Assembly: GCA_003553945.1 (NCBI GenBank)
Contig: PWEL01000013.1
Span: 1 to 64,000, forward strand
DNA length: 64,000 bases
Origin: Mollicutes bacterium
GTDB taxonomy: Bacteria > Bacillota_I > Bacilli_A > Izemoplasmatales > Izemoplasmataceae
Direction: 5' to 3'
The notes under the pieces were generated by a model. The model saw only the letters and a program-made list of their open reading frames with translations, was not told where the DNA came from and searched no databases. Shown one piece after another: positions 27,944 to 37,401 of this stretch (the first letter of the stretch is position 1; the number at the start of each line of letters is the position of its first letter). Position numbers and translations under genes: made by a program.

Positions 27944-28795
27944 TCAATCGTTTTTCAGCCGTGTCTGATGTTTCTCGAGTTCGACATAGCCCTCTTTATA
28001 CAGTCTTCCCAGCGCCCGTTTGAACGCCGCCTTGCTCATGTGGAATGTATTGAAGATCTCCTCGGGGGCGCTTTTATCAGTGAAGGGCATGCTTCCTTCC
28101 TCCCTGAGGTATTCAAGAATCCTCGCCGCATCGTCATCGACGATTTCGCCCTTCCCGGGCAGGAGGGTGCCGTTATACCGCAATGCATCCTTCGCAACCG
28201 TGATGCGCACCGATAAAGCCTCGCCCAGGCGGTACGTCTTTCGCGTGTGCTTATAATACACGAAGATCTCATGCCCCATTTCCGTGAAGAGCACGAGCCC
28301 TTCGTCCGCGAGATAGACGACATGCGCGGACACTGTATCCCCCTCATTCAACGGCGCTTCAGCCCGCAATGCGTCAAAAAGGCGGAAACGCTGGACGGGA
28401 CGGGCGGCGATCTGATTGCGGGACACCTTGAGTTCACAAAGCAGCATGTCGTTTTCCTTCGGCCACTGTTTCTTGAGCGGAGGCAGGTCGTCCTTGGAGA
28501 CGAGCATATCCTTGGAAAGCCCTATATCCACAAAGACGCCGAGACCGAACTTCTTCTCGACGACGCGGACGAAACCGGCACGGTCCACGGCTATCGAAGG
28601 ACGCTTCATCGTCACCTGCAGGCCTTTCTTATGCACGATATAGACAAAGGCATCCACGGAAGCGCCTTCCTCGAGCGGCTGCGTGGCCTCCTTTTTTGGA
28701 AGCTTGAGTGTCGCGTCCGGATGTTTCAAAAGATAACCGTCCTTCTCGACGGACTCGACAGTGAATGTATTCACCTTGCCAATTTCCATACGCAT
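27944..28795 (-). CDS. S1-domain RNA-binding protein, CvfB-like
   Basis: VDIGLSKDMLVSKDDLPPLKKQWP S1-like repeats and C-terminal winged-helix FHMSKAAFKRALGRLYKEGYVEL. Confidence 0.88.
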   Translation of the reverse strand: MRMEIGKVNTFTVESVEKDGYLLKHPDATLKLPKKEATQPLEEGASVDAFVYIVHKKGLQVTMKRPSIAVDRAGFVRVVEKKFGLGVFVDIGLSKDMLVSKDDLPPLKKQWPKENDMLLCELKVSRNQIAARPVQRFRLFDALRAEAPLNEGDTVSAHVVYLADEGLVLFTEMGHEIFVYYKHTRKTYRLGEALSVRITVAKDALRYNGTLLPGKGEIVDDDAARILEYLREEGSMPFTDKSAPEEIFNTFHMSKAAFKRALGRLYKEGYVELEKHQTRLKND

Positions 28796-28916
28796 AGTAT
28801 CACCTATTGTATTATAACAGACGTTTCCTCCATCGCGCCGCAAAGACGCATGAAAGAATTGCGTTTTCACCGATGTTCTGATAGAATACACATGATTTCA
28901 GAAAGGAGGATGAGAC

Positions 28917-29177
28917 ATGGCGAACATCAAACAACAACAGAAACGCGTGCACCAGGACTACAAGAAGCGCATCCTGAACAAGGATTTCAAATCCGGCGTC
29001 AAGACGGCGATCAAGAACGTCGAGCGCCACATCGAGGCCGGAGACAGGGAAAAAGCGGAACAGGCCCTCCGCTTGGCCAACCGGAAACTCGACAAGGCCA
29101 GGCTGAAGAACGTCAAGCATAAGAACTTCATCAACCGCCGCAAGTCGAGGCTTCAAAAACGCATCAACGCCATGTAA
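28917..29177 (+). CDS. rpsT: 30S ribosomal protein S20
   Basis: MANIKQQQKRVHQDYKKRILNKDFKSGVKTAIKNVE...NFINRRKSRLQKRI. Confidence 0.95.
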   Translation: MANIKQQQKRVHQDYKKRILNKDFKSGVKTAIKNVERHIEAGDREKAEQALRLANRKLDKARLKNVKHKNFINRRKSRLQKRINAM

Positions 29178-29209
29178 AAAAGTCTATGCACTGACATAGA
29201 CTTTTTTTA
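29178..29209. terminator. Bidirectional terminator between rpsT and holA
   Basis: AAAAGTCTATGCACTGACATAGACTTTTTTT. Confidence 0.75.
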
Positions 29210-30175
29210 TACATTCATGATGAAGAGCTCGAGCGCCATGCGCTTTTCCAGTCTTCCGCTCTTGATGGCGTAGTCGAGGTGTTCAAGCTGAGTGAGATGG
29301 TCCTCTATCTTATCACGCGGGACCACACGGGCATTCTGCACCATATAGTAGGCGCGCCCGCTCTTGACATTGAAATGCCACTGGATATCGTCCTGCGTAT
29401 AGCCCTGGTCGAGCAGGGTCTTCACCTGAAGCATCTCGCGGTATTTCCCGACGACGACGGAAAGCACCCTGAGCGGGTCCTCGCTGTAGGTGATGAGGTC
29501 GTGATAGATCTCCACCGCCCGCTTGTGGTCCCTTGCAAGCAACGCGTTGGTGAGTTCGTAGACATTGTGCTCGATGTTCTTTGTGATGACGCGCTCGATC
29601 ATCGCCTTGTCCACGGTGCTCTCGCCTTCCGTATAAAGCAAAAGCTTCTTGAGTTCCGAATACGCCATCTCCGTGCTGGAGTGGATACGCTTCATCAGCT
29701 CATCGAGCGCGTCACTCTCGATATGGAGATTGGCATTGGCCAGCTGACGCTTCACCCAGGCTAGAAGGTCCCGCGAACGCTTGAGCCGGCATTCGACGAC
29801 CTCCGCATGCTCCTTGAGCAGCTTCACCGTCTTCGATCGCATGTCGAGTTTCTCCTTCGGCACCGTGAGAATGAAGAGCGTGTGTCCGCTGGGGTTTTCT
29901 ATATACTGCCGGAGCGCCTCCTCGCTGTGTTCGACGGAGGGGCTTTTCGCCTTCTGCGTACTTAAAAAATCCGCGTTCCTGGCGATGACAACCTTCCCCT
30001 CGCTCATGAAGGGAATGGTCATCGCATCGTTGATCGCCTCGCTGACCGGGGTCTCTTCACAATCGTAGCTCGTCACATTGAAATCATCGACGTCCCACTT
30101 TTTGATCAATTGATTGACACGGCTCCTGATATAGAAGGCGTCCTCTCCGTAGAACACCTTGATGCGATCCTGCAT
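29207..30175 (-). CDS. holA: DNA polymerase III subunit delta
   Basis: KVFYGEDAFYIRSRVNQL...; C-terminal LEHLDYAIKSGRLEKRMALELFIM typical of HolA. Confidence 0.9.
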   Translation of the reverse strand: MQDRIKVFYGEDAFYIRSRVNQLIKKWDVDDFNVTSYDCEETPVSEAINDAMTIPFMSEGKVVIARNADFLSTQKAKSPSVEHSEEALRQYIENPSGHTLFILTVPKEKLDMRSKTVKLLKEHAEVVECRLKRSRDLLAWVKRQLANANLHIESDALDELMKRIHSSTEMAYSELKKLLLYTEGESTVDKAMIERVITKNIEHNVYELTNALLARDHKRAVEIYHDLITYSEDPLRVLSVVVGKYREMLQVKTLLDQGYTQDDIQWHFNVKSGRAYYMVQNARVVPRDKIEDHLTQLEHLDYAIKSGRLEKRMALELFIMNV

Positions 30176-30210
30176 GTCATCACCTCGCCATCATTATAGC
30201 ACAAAAAACA

Positions 30211-32304
30211 CTATGGGAAAGCCGTGGATTCAAATCGGCGCGAGAAAATATAATGGAAACGCACACTCCCGTCCTCCGCGAGGGTGAACGCCTCCATGCC
30301 CCCTCTTTTCAACCGTGCGATGACTTCGGGATGCGGGTGGTCGAAGGGGTTGTCCCTGTCGGCGGGCACGAGGGCCGTATCCGCCGACACTGCACGCAGG
30401 AACGCTTCCGAGGAAGAAGTGATCGACCCATGGTGGGGTACCTTGAGCACATCCGCACCCACCTCGTAGGTATCGAGGATCGTCCGCTCCCTCGGACCCT
30501 CGATGTCGCCGGTGAAGAGATAGCGCTCCCCCGCGACATCGATCCACATCAGGATGGACCGGTCGTTCTCACCTCTATGGGGCCATTCAAGAGGATAGAT
30601 ATAGAACGAGAACGCCCCGCACGCATGCACTTCGTCCTCATAACGGTCCTGATCGACATTCGTGACGGTATTTCCGATGGAGAAATGCGCGGCCACATCG
30701 TCATATTCACCGTAGTGGTCCGTATGCCGGTGGGTGAGGAAGACATAGTCCAACCGGCGCACGTTGAGACGCTGGATCGCCCTTACAAGGGAATCATGGG
30801 GATCCCCCTCCCCCGTATCGATGAGGATGTTGCAGCGGTTGAAGGCGTCCCGGAGAAGAAACGCATCCCCTCGGACATTGAACATGGTCACCTCCGTATA
30901 GGGTGTGAGGAAGGGCGATAGCGCCACCAGGAGGAGAAACCCTGCGAACACACACACCGCGCGGAACAAGCGCGCATTTAGAATATAGGCCTGATAGACC
31001 CTCGCAAGCAGAAGGTAATAGACAAGGCGCACCCCTCCCGCCGGAATATAGAGCGCGACAGTGAATACCGTCAGCCCCAGAACATTCAGACTCCGTTCGA
31101 ACACCCCTGCCGCAAGCGCCAGAATAGGCTCAAGAAAAGGCAGACAGAACGTGAGATAGACCAAGGGCAGAAAGCACATCGTCGTGAAGACGCCATAGAC
31201 CATGTTGAAGCCGACGGCCCATGCATTCACCCCGCCCTGCATCGACAAAACGAGCGGCATGCTGATGAGGAAGGCGGTCCATGCCACCGTGAAGACCCTC
31301 CTGAAAGCACCACCCTTGAATGCGGGCCGCATGAGAAGAAGGCCTAGACTCACACCGAAACTCAAAAGGAATCCGCTGTGATAGAGCCATTCGCTCCGCA
31401 TGCCGATGAAGGCGAGCGCAAGCACTGCAAGGACATCCACAGGCGTGAAGCCGAGTGAAAAACGCTTGTTCAGAAGCAGCGCCCATGCCATGAGCACCGC
31501 TCGCATCACGGACACTTGAAACCCGCTCACAAGCAGGAAGAGAAGGAGGAACACCGAGAGCACGACATCCCTGCCCCATCCTGTGTGCACCAAGGACAAC
31601 CCTTTATAGAGCGCCGCGGATAAAAGCCCCACATGAAGTCCCGATACAGCGAAGAAATGCGCGATGCCAAGACGCGAGACCGAGCCCGTGAGATCCTCGG
31701 TGAAGAACGACCTCTCAGCGAGAACGAACGTGTACATGTACGCCTTCGTCTCGGCGAACGTCCGCTCGATATAGCGTTCGATCGCGCCCCTCAAGGCATA
31801 AGGGGTGAACGGCCTTTCAATACGCTCGATATCATCCGCGAAGAGCACGCCGTCGATGCCTTCCGCCCTCAGATGCCTGCCGTAATCGAAGCCGCCGAAG
31901 AACCCGTCGTCGGCGGTCTCTCCCCGCGTCGCCTCGATCCGCACCGCTTCCCCCGTATGGACCGGGGTCTCGCTATAGACGACGAACGTCCCCTCATCCC
32001 CCTTCAAGCGGAAGCGGGGATGCTCCCGCCCCCTCTCCGAATGCACGACCACCCCTTCATCGACCGCTTCAGCCGGCTGAGAGGGCCATAGACTCACAAG
32101 ACATATGAAAAGCGCAAAGGCGAAGAGGACCTTGTCATAGCGGAAAAGGCGCAGGAAAAAGAAAAACGACACCGCGTAGAGATAGAAAAACGTGCCCCCA
32201 TAGACAAAGAACACCACGGCAAAGAGCACGTGATGCGTAGTGCCCTTAAACCGTGATAAGGTCCTTGATGGTCTCAAGCGTGCTCTCTCCGATGTTCGCG
32301 ACAT
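30211..32304 (-). CDS. comEC: ComEC/Rec2 family DNA uptake channel
   Basis: Multiple TM, HFFAVSGLHVGLLSA competence motif, C-terminal metallo-beta-lactamase domain VFLTHRHTDHYGEYDD; start codon uncertain (possibly GTG near 32229). Confidence 0.9.
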   Translation of the reverse strand: MSRTSERARLRPSRTLSRFKGTTHHVLFAVVFFVYGGTFFYLYAVSFFFFLRLFRYDKVLFAFALFICLVSLWPSQPAEAVDEGVVVHSERGREHPRFRLKGDEGTFVVYSETPVHTGEAVRIEATRGETADDGFFGGFDYGRHLRAEGIDGVLFADDIERIERPFTPYALRGAIERYIERTFAETKAYMYTFVLAERSFFTEDLTGSVSRLGIAHFFAVSGLHVGLLSAALYKGLSLVHTGWGRDVVLSVFLLLFLLVSGFQVSVMRAVLMAWALLLNKRFSLGFTPVDVLAVLALAFIGMRSEWLYHSGFLLSFGVSLGLLLMRPAFKGGAFRRVFTVAWTAFLISMPLVLSMQGGVNAWAVGFNMVYGVFTTMCFLPLVYLTFCLPFLEPILALAAGVFERSLNVLGLTVFTVALYIPAGGVRLVYYLLLARVYQAYILNARLFRAVCVFAGFLLLVALSPFLTPYTEVTMFNVRGDAFLLRDAFNRCNILIDTGEGDPHDSLVRAIQRLNVRRLDYVFLTHRHTDHYGEYDDVAAHFSIGNTVTNVDQDRYEDEVHACGAFSFYIYPLEWPHRGENDRSILMWIDVAGERYLFTGDIEGPRERTILDTYEVGADVLKVPHHGSITSSSEAFLRAVSADTALVPADRDNPFDHPHPEVIARLKRGGMEAFTLAEDGSVRFHYIFSRRFESTAFP

Positions 32305-32800
32305 CGAGCAACCCTTCAACCGAGGTGAAATCCCCGTGCGTCCTTCGGTGCTCGATGATGTTCGCCGCCGTTGCGTCCCCGATGTTCGGAAGGGTCGTCA
32401 GCGTCCCGTGGTCCGCCCCATTGATACAGATACGTCCCGGGGATTCATCCTTTGTCCTCTCTTCCTCCGTCTCCGAGAGCGAGGGGATCCGGTATGCTTC
32501 ACCGTCTGAGAGCGTCTGTGCAAGCGACATGCTGTCCGCATCCGCATGCCGGGTCAGTCCGCCGGCCTTGGCCACGACCTGAAACAGTCGCATCGCGGGG
32601 TCGACCTTGTACACGCCGGGTTTTAAAACCTCCCCCTTGATGTCGATATAGATCGCATCCGCCGGGGCTTCCTCCACGACAGGCCTTGCCTCGAAAGGAT
32701 TCTCCTCCGGCGTCTTGTCAAGGACCGTGTTCCATAGGACGCTGAAAAGCACAAGCGCCCCCACTGCGAAACCGATTGCTATACGTTGCCATAAAGCCAT
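32246..32800 (-). CDS. comEA: ComEA family helix-hairpin-helix DNA-binding protein
   Basis: N-terminal TM, SLBB region, HhH INGADHGTLTTLPNIGDATAANIIEHRRTHGDFTSVEGLLDVANIG. Confidence 0.93.
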   Translation of the reverse strand: MALWQRIAIGFAVGALVLFSVLWNTVLDKTPEENPFEARPVVEEAPADAIYIDIKGEVLKPGVYKVDPAMRLFQVVAKAGGLTRHADADSMSLAQTLSDGEAYRIPSLSETEEERTKDESPGRICINGADHGTLTTLPNIGDATAANIIEHRRTHGDFTSVEGLLDVANIGESTLETIKDLITV

Positions 32801-32802
32801 AC

Positions 32803-32847
32803 AAAAAGCCCCCTTTCACCTAATCATTCCAGGAAAGGGGGCGTTTT
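32803..32847 (-). terminator. Terminator after rsfS
   Basis: AACGCCCCCTTTCCTGG...GAAAGGGGGCTTTTT on minus strand. Confidence 0.7.
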
Positions 32848-32852
32848 ACTTT

Positions 32853-33194
32853 CTATTTCAACGCATTTACATCAAGGGTGGGCACATCGTGCCAGATCTT
32901 TTCGAGGTTATAGTAGGCACGTTCCTCTTCAGTGAAAAGGTTCACAACCACATCCCCGCCGTCCAGAAGCACCCATTTCGCACCTTCGGCGCCTTCGACA
33001 TTGAACGTATCGAATCCGGCCTCGTCAAAAGCCTTCTTCATACGATTGATAGCACCCCTGAGCTTCCGGGGGTTGTCCGCTGTCGTCACAATCACATAAT
33101 CGAAAAACGGGGAATACGTCCTCATGTCATAGACGACAATGTGCTCGAGCTTGCTCGCTTCAAGGGTTTCGATGACGGTGGAAAGCTTACTCAT
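32853..33194 (-). CDS. rsfS: Ribosome silencing factor
   Basis: FDYVIVTTADNPRKLRGAINRMKKAF...WVLLDGGDVVVNLFTEEERAYYNLEKIW. Confidence 0.93.
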   Translation of the reverse strand: MSKLSTVIETLEASKLEHIVVYDMRTYSPFFDYVIVTTADNPRKLRGAINRMKKAFDEAGFDTFNVEGAEGAKWVLLDGGDVVVNLFTEEERAYYNLEKIWHDVPTLDVNALK

Positions 33195-33759
33195 GGGACC
33201 CTCCTCTCAATTTATAGAAATCGCGCGCCCTGTAGGCGATATCGGGCACATAATCTTCAGTCTCGAACAGTTTGATTGAATTATCCATCGCCTGGAATAC
33301 GGCGCGGTCGAGGTCCTTAAAAGCGATCTCCCGGACCTCCCTGCACGCCTCATAAGGCCTGTTCGGCTCAATATAGTCGCTGATGAAGATGATCTTCTCG
33401 AGCGTGCTCATGCGTGGACGCCCCACTACGTGCGAAGCGATCGCATTCAATATGGCCCTATCATCTATCCCGTAGCGCTCCTCTGCAAAAGCTGCGGCGC
33501 TGAACGCGTGGTAAAGAGGCGGTGTATAGATATCGAGAAGCTCTTCAGGGTAATAAAAAAGGATGAGCGTCCTGTGCCGCGAGATGCTGAAAGGCTTCGT
33601 GATATCGTGCAGAAGCGCGGCCAGCGCGGCGCGGTAGAGCGAGACCTTATGCTTGCGCGCAAGGAAAAGCGCGGTGGCGAGGACCCCCTTGATATGCGCA
33701 AGACGCCCGGGGTCATCGCTGAAGATCCTTTCCACATCGCGTTTGATCAATGCCAGCAT
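33187..33759 (-). CDS. yqeK: YqeK-type HD-domain bis(5'-nucleosyl)-tetraphosphatase
   Basis: RLAHIKGVLATALFLARKHK...ALLHDITKPFS; ATGA overlap with yqeH at 33757-33761. Confidence 0.9.
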   Translation of the reverse strand: MLALIKRDVERIFSDDPGRLAHIKGVLATALFLARKHKVSLYRAALAALLHDITKPFSISRHRTLILFYYPEELLDIYTPPLYHAFSAAAFAEERYGIDDRAILNAIASHVVGRPRMSTLEKIIFISDYIEPNRPYEACREVREIAFKDLDRAVFQAMDNSIKLFETEDYVPDIAYRARDFYKLRGGSHE

Positions 33760-34844
33760 CAGAGCAACGCCTCCCTTTGATAAGGCGTGACGCCCTTTGG
33801 GGTGTACACCCTGAGGACTCCGGACCCCTTGAGCGAGACAAACGCGAGTCCGGGGAATACAATGTCGCATTTCTCCTCCCGCTTGACGGGGAACTGATGC
33901 GCCTGCATATCGTGCACATGCGAGGAATCGAAGGGCGGTGTGAGGGTCTCTGCGGCCTTTTCGGCATATAGTTCATCCGCCTTGAGCATCTTCGTCCGAT
34001 GGATTGTCAGTCCTTCGCCGGCATGGATGATGAACGATGTAGGCAGGCCGCTGAGGAAATCTATACGGGCGAGCGCGCCGAGAAACAGTGTATGGTTGGG
34101 TTCGAGTTTGTAGCTTCTGGGTCTGATGGGCTTCCTTGGCTGAACGGCCTTCAAGGAATCCGCATCGAGGAGATTGTAATAATGATTGCGGTTGAAGAGC
34201 CCCGGCGTATCGAACAACCGCTTGTCCTCAAAGGGGATCTCGATGAAGCTCTGGGTCGTGCCGGGGGCGTAGAAAGTGGTGATGGGGGACGCCTCGGCGT
34301 CGATCATGCCGTTCACGAGCGTCGATTTCCCCACATTGGTCGCACCGACGAGATAGACATCCCTCCCCTTCGCGTGAGTGTCTATCGCCTTCAGCGCACG
34401 TTCGACGCCACGCTTTGAAAGCGCGCTTATGAGCTCTAAACCGATGGGTCGGTAGCCTTCCTCATGGAGAAGGGCATTCAAACGGTGCTTGATCTTGGCC
34501 GGATTCACCTGCCTGGGGAGAATATCGGACTTATTGGCGAGGATGAGCAGATTATCCCCCTTGTCAAGGCTCTTATAGGCAGGCACGAGCGAACCGTCCA
34601 CATCGAAGAGGTCGACGAGCAGTACAATCAACGCGTTGTCATCGATCGCACCGAGCATGTCGAGATAGTCCTCCCTGTCGAGCGATGTGCCGATGACCTC
34701 GCCGTAATGGCGCATCTTATAACAGCGCTGACAGTAGAGTCCGGCATTCTCATCGATGGCCTTCGGTGTGTAGAAAGGCTTCTCCGGGTCTTCATTCTGC
34801 AGGATGCCGCCACATCCCATGCAACGGACTTCCACAGGACTCAC
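33759..34844 (-). CDS. yqeH: Ribosome biogenesis GTPase YqeH
   Basis: N-terminal zinc finger CMGCGGILQ...YCQRCYKMRHYGE, permuted GTPase motifs NKSD...VGATNVGKSTLVNGMI...DTPGLF. Confidence 0.95.
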   Translation of the reverse strand: MSPVEVRCMGCGGILQNEDPEKPFYTPKAIDENAGLYCQRCYKMRHYGEVIGTSLDREDYLDMLGAIDDNALIVLLVDLFDVDGSLVPAYKSLDKGDNLLILANKSDILPRQVNPAKIKHRLNALLHEEGYRPIGLELISALSKRGVERALKAIDTHAKGRDVYLVGATNVGKSTLVNGMIDAEASPITTFYAPGTTQSFIEIPFEDKRLFDTPGLFNRNHYYNLLDADSLKAVQPRKPIRPRSYKLEPNHTLFLGALARIDFLSGLPTSFIIHAGEGLTIHRTKMLKADELYAEKAAETLTPPFDSSHVHDMQAHQFPVKREEKCDIVFPGLAFVSLKGSGVLRVYTPKGVTPYQREALL

Positions 34845-35392
34845 CTCTTTCCGAGTTCCAACGACGCATACCGCGCCGGCTCCTTCTTCTCGATTCTTCT
34901 GAGTATCGCGCGTTCAATGCGCCGGTTGAACTTCGTATACCATTTCTCCGTCTTCGGCTTGATAGGATGCACCAATGCCGCACGGAGATCCGCACGTTTC
35001 GCGCCGTAGACATCGGTGAGGACCTGATCACCGATGACGAGGGATTTATCCTTCTCGGCGCCTATCTTTGAAAGGGCCCGTCTGAAACCGCGTTTCAAAG
35101 GTTTCTTGGCCCTGAACACACAAGGTACATCCAGAGCATCCGCGATCGGACGGATGCGCGAAGGCGTGTTGTTCGAGATCAGCACCACGGAAAAGGTGCG
35201 CCTGAGGGAGGCGAGGAATGTCTCGAGCGTCTCATCGGGCTTAGCCAGATCATAAGGCACGAGCGTATTGTCGATATCGATCAAAAGCGCGCGGACGCCT
35301 TCGGCGTACAGCGCATCGAAATCGAGGTTTTCAATGCGTTCGGCATGATAGTCCGGGATGCATTTGTAGGGACTTATGAGATACTGCAACAT
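34841..35392 (-). CDS. yqeG: YqeG family HAD-type phosphatase
   Basis: LLIDIDNTLVPYD, LISNNTPSR, KPLKRGFRRAL, VIGDQVLTDVYGAKR. Confidence 0.93.
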   Translation of the reverse strand: MLQYLISPYKCIPDYHAERIENLDFDALYAEGVRALLIDIDNTLVPYDLAKPDETLETFLASLRRTFSVVLISNNTPSRIRPIADALDVPCVFRAKKPLKRGFRRALSKIGAEKDKSLVIGDQVLTDVYGAKRADLRAALVHPIKPKTEKWYTKFNRRIERAILRRIEKKEPARYASLELGKR

Positions 35393-35415
35393 ATCCTTCC
35401 TCCACTATCATTATA

Positions 35416-36156
35416 CTAAAGGGCCGGCGTTTTGTCATGTGCGATCGTCACATAGTCCGCATGCCGGCGCTCGAGTTCACGGTATAGACTCTGATGGTCC
35501 GGACAGAGCGTCTTGAGCACACGGTAGAAGGCTCGGGAATGGTTCGCTTCTAGAAGATGCGCGAGCTCATGCGCGACGATGTAGGCGAGGAAGCGCCCAG
35601 GGTAATGAATCAGCACGAGATTCAGATTGATGTGCGCCTTCTTCGGGATGCAGCTTCCGAACTTGCTTTTCATGTACTGCGCCTTGAAGCGGACGGAGAA
35701 TTCAGAAAGCTCGGGGACACGCTCCGCGTAGTGTTCATAAAGCGCCCGGGCGTCCTTGAGAAGTGTATCGCGGAGAAAGCGCCGCATCGCTTCGATGCGC
35801 TTCTGAGGGGATTGATCCCTGCTATAGAGGACAAGACTGTCCCCGTGTTTCTCGACGCGCCTCGGCCTCCCCTCGCGGATGAAGACGGGGAACGGCTCGC
35901 CGTAAAGATGGATTTCATCCTCTAGGAGGCGCTCTTTGGGGTCTAGGAGCGATGGGAGGCGGAGAATCGACGCCGCTTGCGCTTTCACCGCACGCTCGAT
36001 CATTTCCCTGTCCGCAAAAATCGGCGCACTCACCTGATAGTGAAGGCGCCTGAAAGGCTTGATATATATACGTCGCTGGTTGCGGTTCTTTTTGACATCG
36101 AAGGTGAGGGTGCGCCCGTCTATATCGACATGAAGCCTTAAAGATGCCCAACCCAA
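35416..36156 (-). CDS. YgjP-like zinc metallopeptidase (DUF45/SprT-like)
   Basis: FGSCIPKKAHINLNLVLIHYP...YIVAHELAHLLEANHSRAFYRVL. Confidence 0.9.
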   Translation of the reverse strand: MGWASLRLHVDIDGRTLTFDVKKNRNQRRIYIKPFRRLHYQVSAPIFADREMIERAVKAQAASILRLPSLLDPKERLLEDEIHLYGEPFPVFIREGRPRRVEKHGDSLVLYSRDQSPQKRIEAMRRFLRDTLLKDARALYEHYAERVPELSEFSVRFKAQYMKSKFGSCIPKKAHINLNLVLIHYPGRFLAYIVAHELAHLLEANHSRAFYRVLKTLCPDHQSLYRELERRHADYVTIAHDKTPAL

Positions 36157-36821
36157 TGCGATACGGCTTCAGTGACACTATTGAGCGCGCGGACGACGCG
36201 TTGCTCGTGGTCGTCAAGCTGGTCTGCTTCCCCCAGGATGTCGGAAATCCCACGGACGGCCAGGAAAGACGCATCATGAAGTGTGGCCGTATGTGCGATC
36301 GCCGCCGATTCCATATCCACTGCGGCGATGTCCTGATATCTTTCATAGAAGGGGCGCAGCGGCACATCGTCGGTGAGGAACTGATCCCCCGTGGCGATGA
36401 GGCCGACCGTATAGCGGTAGGCCAGAGTATCCAACGTTCTCTTCATGGACGCAAGGTGGGTCTCGTCGCTCAAAAACACTGTATCGTGTCCGGGAATCTG
36501 CCCCGGAGCATAGCCGAAAGGGGGGACATCCACATCATGATAGAAAGCGCCGCGGGCGAGGACGATGCCGCCGAGAGGGGCATGGACGCCGCCGGCGATG
36601 CCGACGCTCATGAACACATCCACATCGAAAGAGCACGCGACGCGGGTGAGTGCCTGCGCGGCATGCACCTTTCCTATCTTCGTGCGGAACATGCGGAGGG
36701 TGTGCGCACCGATTTCCGCTTCATAATACACAGTATCATGGAAGGATCTCCTTGCGAAGTCGAAAAGCTCCAAAAACGCCTGTTCCTCTTCTTCCATCGC
36801 CACAAACAACACAATATCCAC
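36138..36821 (-). CDS. mtnN: 5'-methylthioadenosine/S-adenosylhomocysteine nucleosidase family protein
   Basis: IGKVHAAQALTRV, GIAGGVHAPLGGIVLA, VDMESAAIAHTATLHDASFLAVRGISD. Confidence 0.88.
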   Translation of the reverse strand: MDIVLFVAMEEEEQAFLELFDFARRSFHDTVYYEAEIGAHTLRMFRTKIGKVHAAQALTRVACSFDVDVFMSVGIAGGVHAPLGGIVLARGAFYHDVDVPPFGYAPGQIPGHDTVFLSDETHLASMKRTLDTLAYRYTVGLIATGDQFLTDDVPLRPFYERYQDIAAVDMESAAIAHTATLHDASFLAVRGISDILGEADQLDDHEQRVVRALNSVTEAVSHWVGHL

Positions 36822-36841
36822 TACATTCTACCCCCTGCAAT

Positions 36842-36867
36842 GAAAAAAAGAATGACAGGCATTCTTT
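36842..36867 (-). terminator. Terminator after greA
   Basis: AAAGAATGCCTGTCATTCTTTTTTT on minus strand. Confidence 0.7.
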
Positions 36868-37339
36868 ATTTCACATCGACAATAGTGATGTTGAGCTCGC
36901 GGTTGGACTGGGTGCGGACGATTTTCGAATCGCCCTTTTTCATGCCGAGGACAGCCTTCCCGATAGGTGATTCGTTGGAGATCTTGTTGTCGAAGGGGTC
37001 GGCCTCGAGCGATCCGACGATGCTGTATTGCTTCGGGTCTTCGCCATTGATCTGCATCGTGACAGTCTTCCCGATATTGACTTGATTGTTGTTGCCGTCG
37101 TCCTTGATGAGCTCGGCATTCTTGAGAATATGCTCGATCTCCTTGATGCGCGCCTCGATAAGCGCCTGCTCGTCGCGAGCCGCGTCATAGTCCGCGTTCT
37201 CGCTGAGATCGCCCATTGCTCTCGCTTCCTTGAGCGCTTCACGGTTCCGCTCGCGTTCAGTTGTCTTGAGATGCTCGAGTTCGCTCTTGAGCTTCTCTAT
37301 CCCTTTGCGGGTGAGTTTATGTACATTATTGTTGTCCAT
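36866..37339 (-). CDS. greA: Transcription elongation factor GreA
   Basis: LTRKGIEKLKSELEHLK...RNREALKEARAMGDLSENADYDAARDEQ...SPIGKAVLGMKKGD. Confidence 0.96.
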   Translation of the reverse strand: MDNNNVHKLTRKGIEKLKSELEHLKTTERERNREALKEARAMGDLSENADYDAARDEQALIEARIKEIEHILKNAELIKDDGNNNQVNIGKTVTMQINGEDPKQYSIVGSLEADPFDNKISNESPIGKAVLGMKKGDSKIVRTQSNRELNITIVDVK

Positions 37340-37401
37340 GGGTAACCTCCTTTTGAATTAAAGGCATTATATCATGTTTTAATGCTTGTGACAATCGATT
37401 T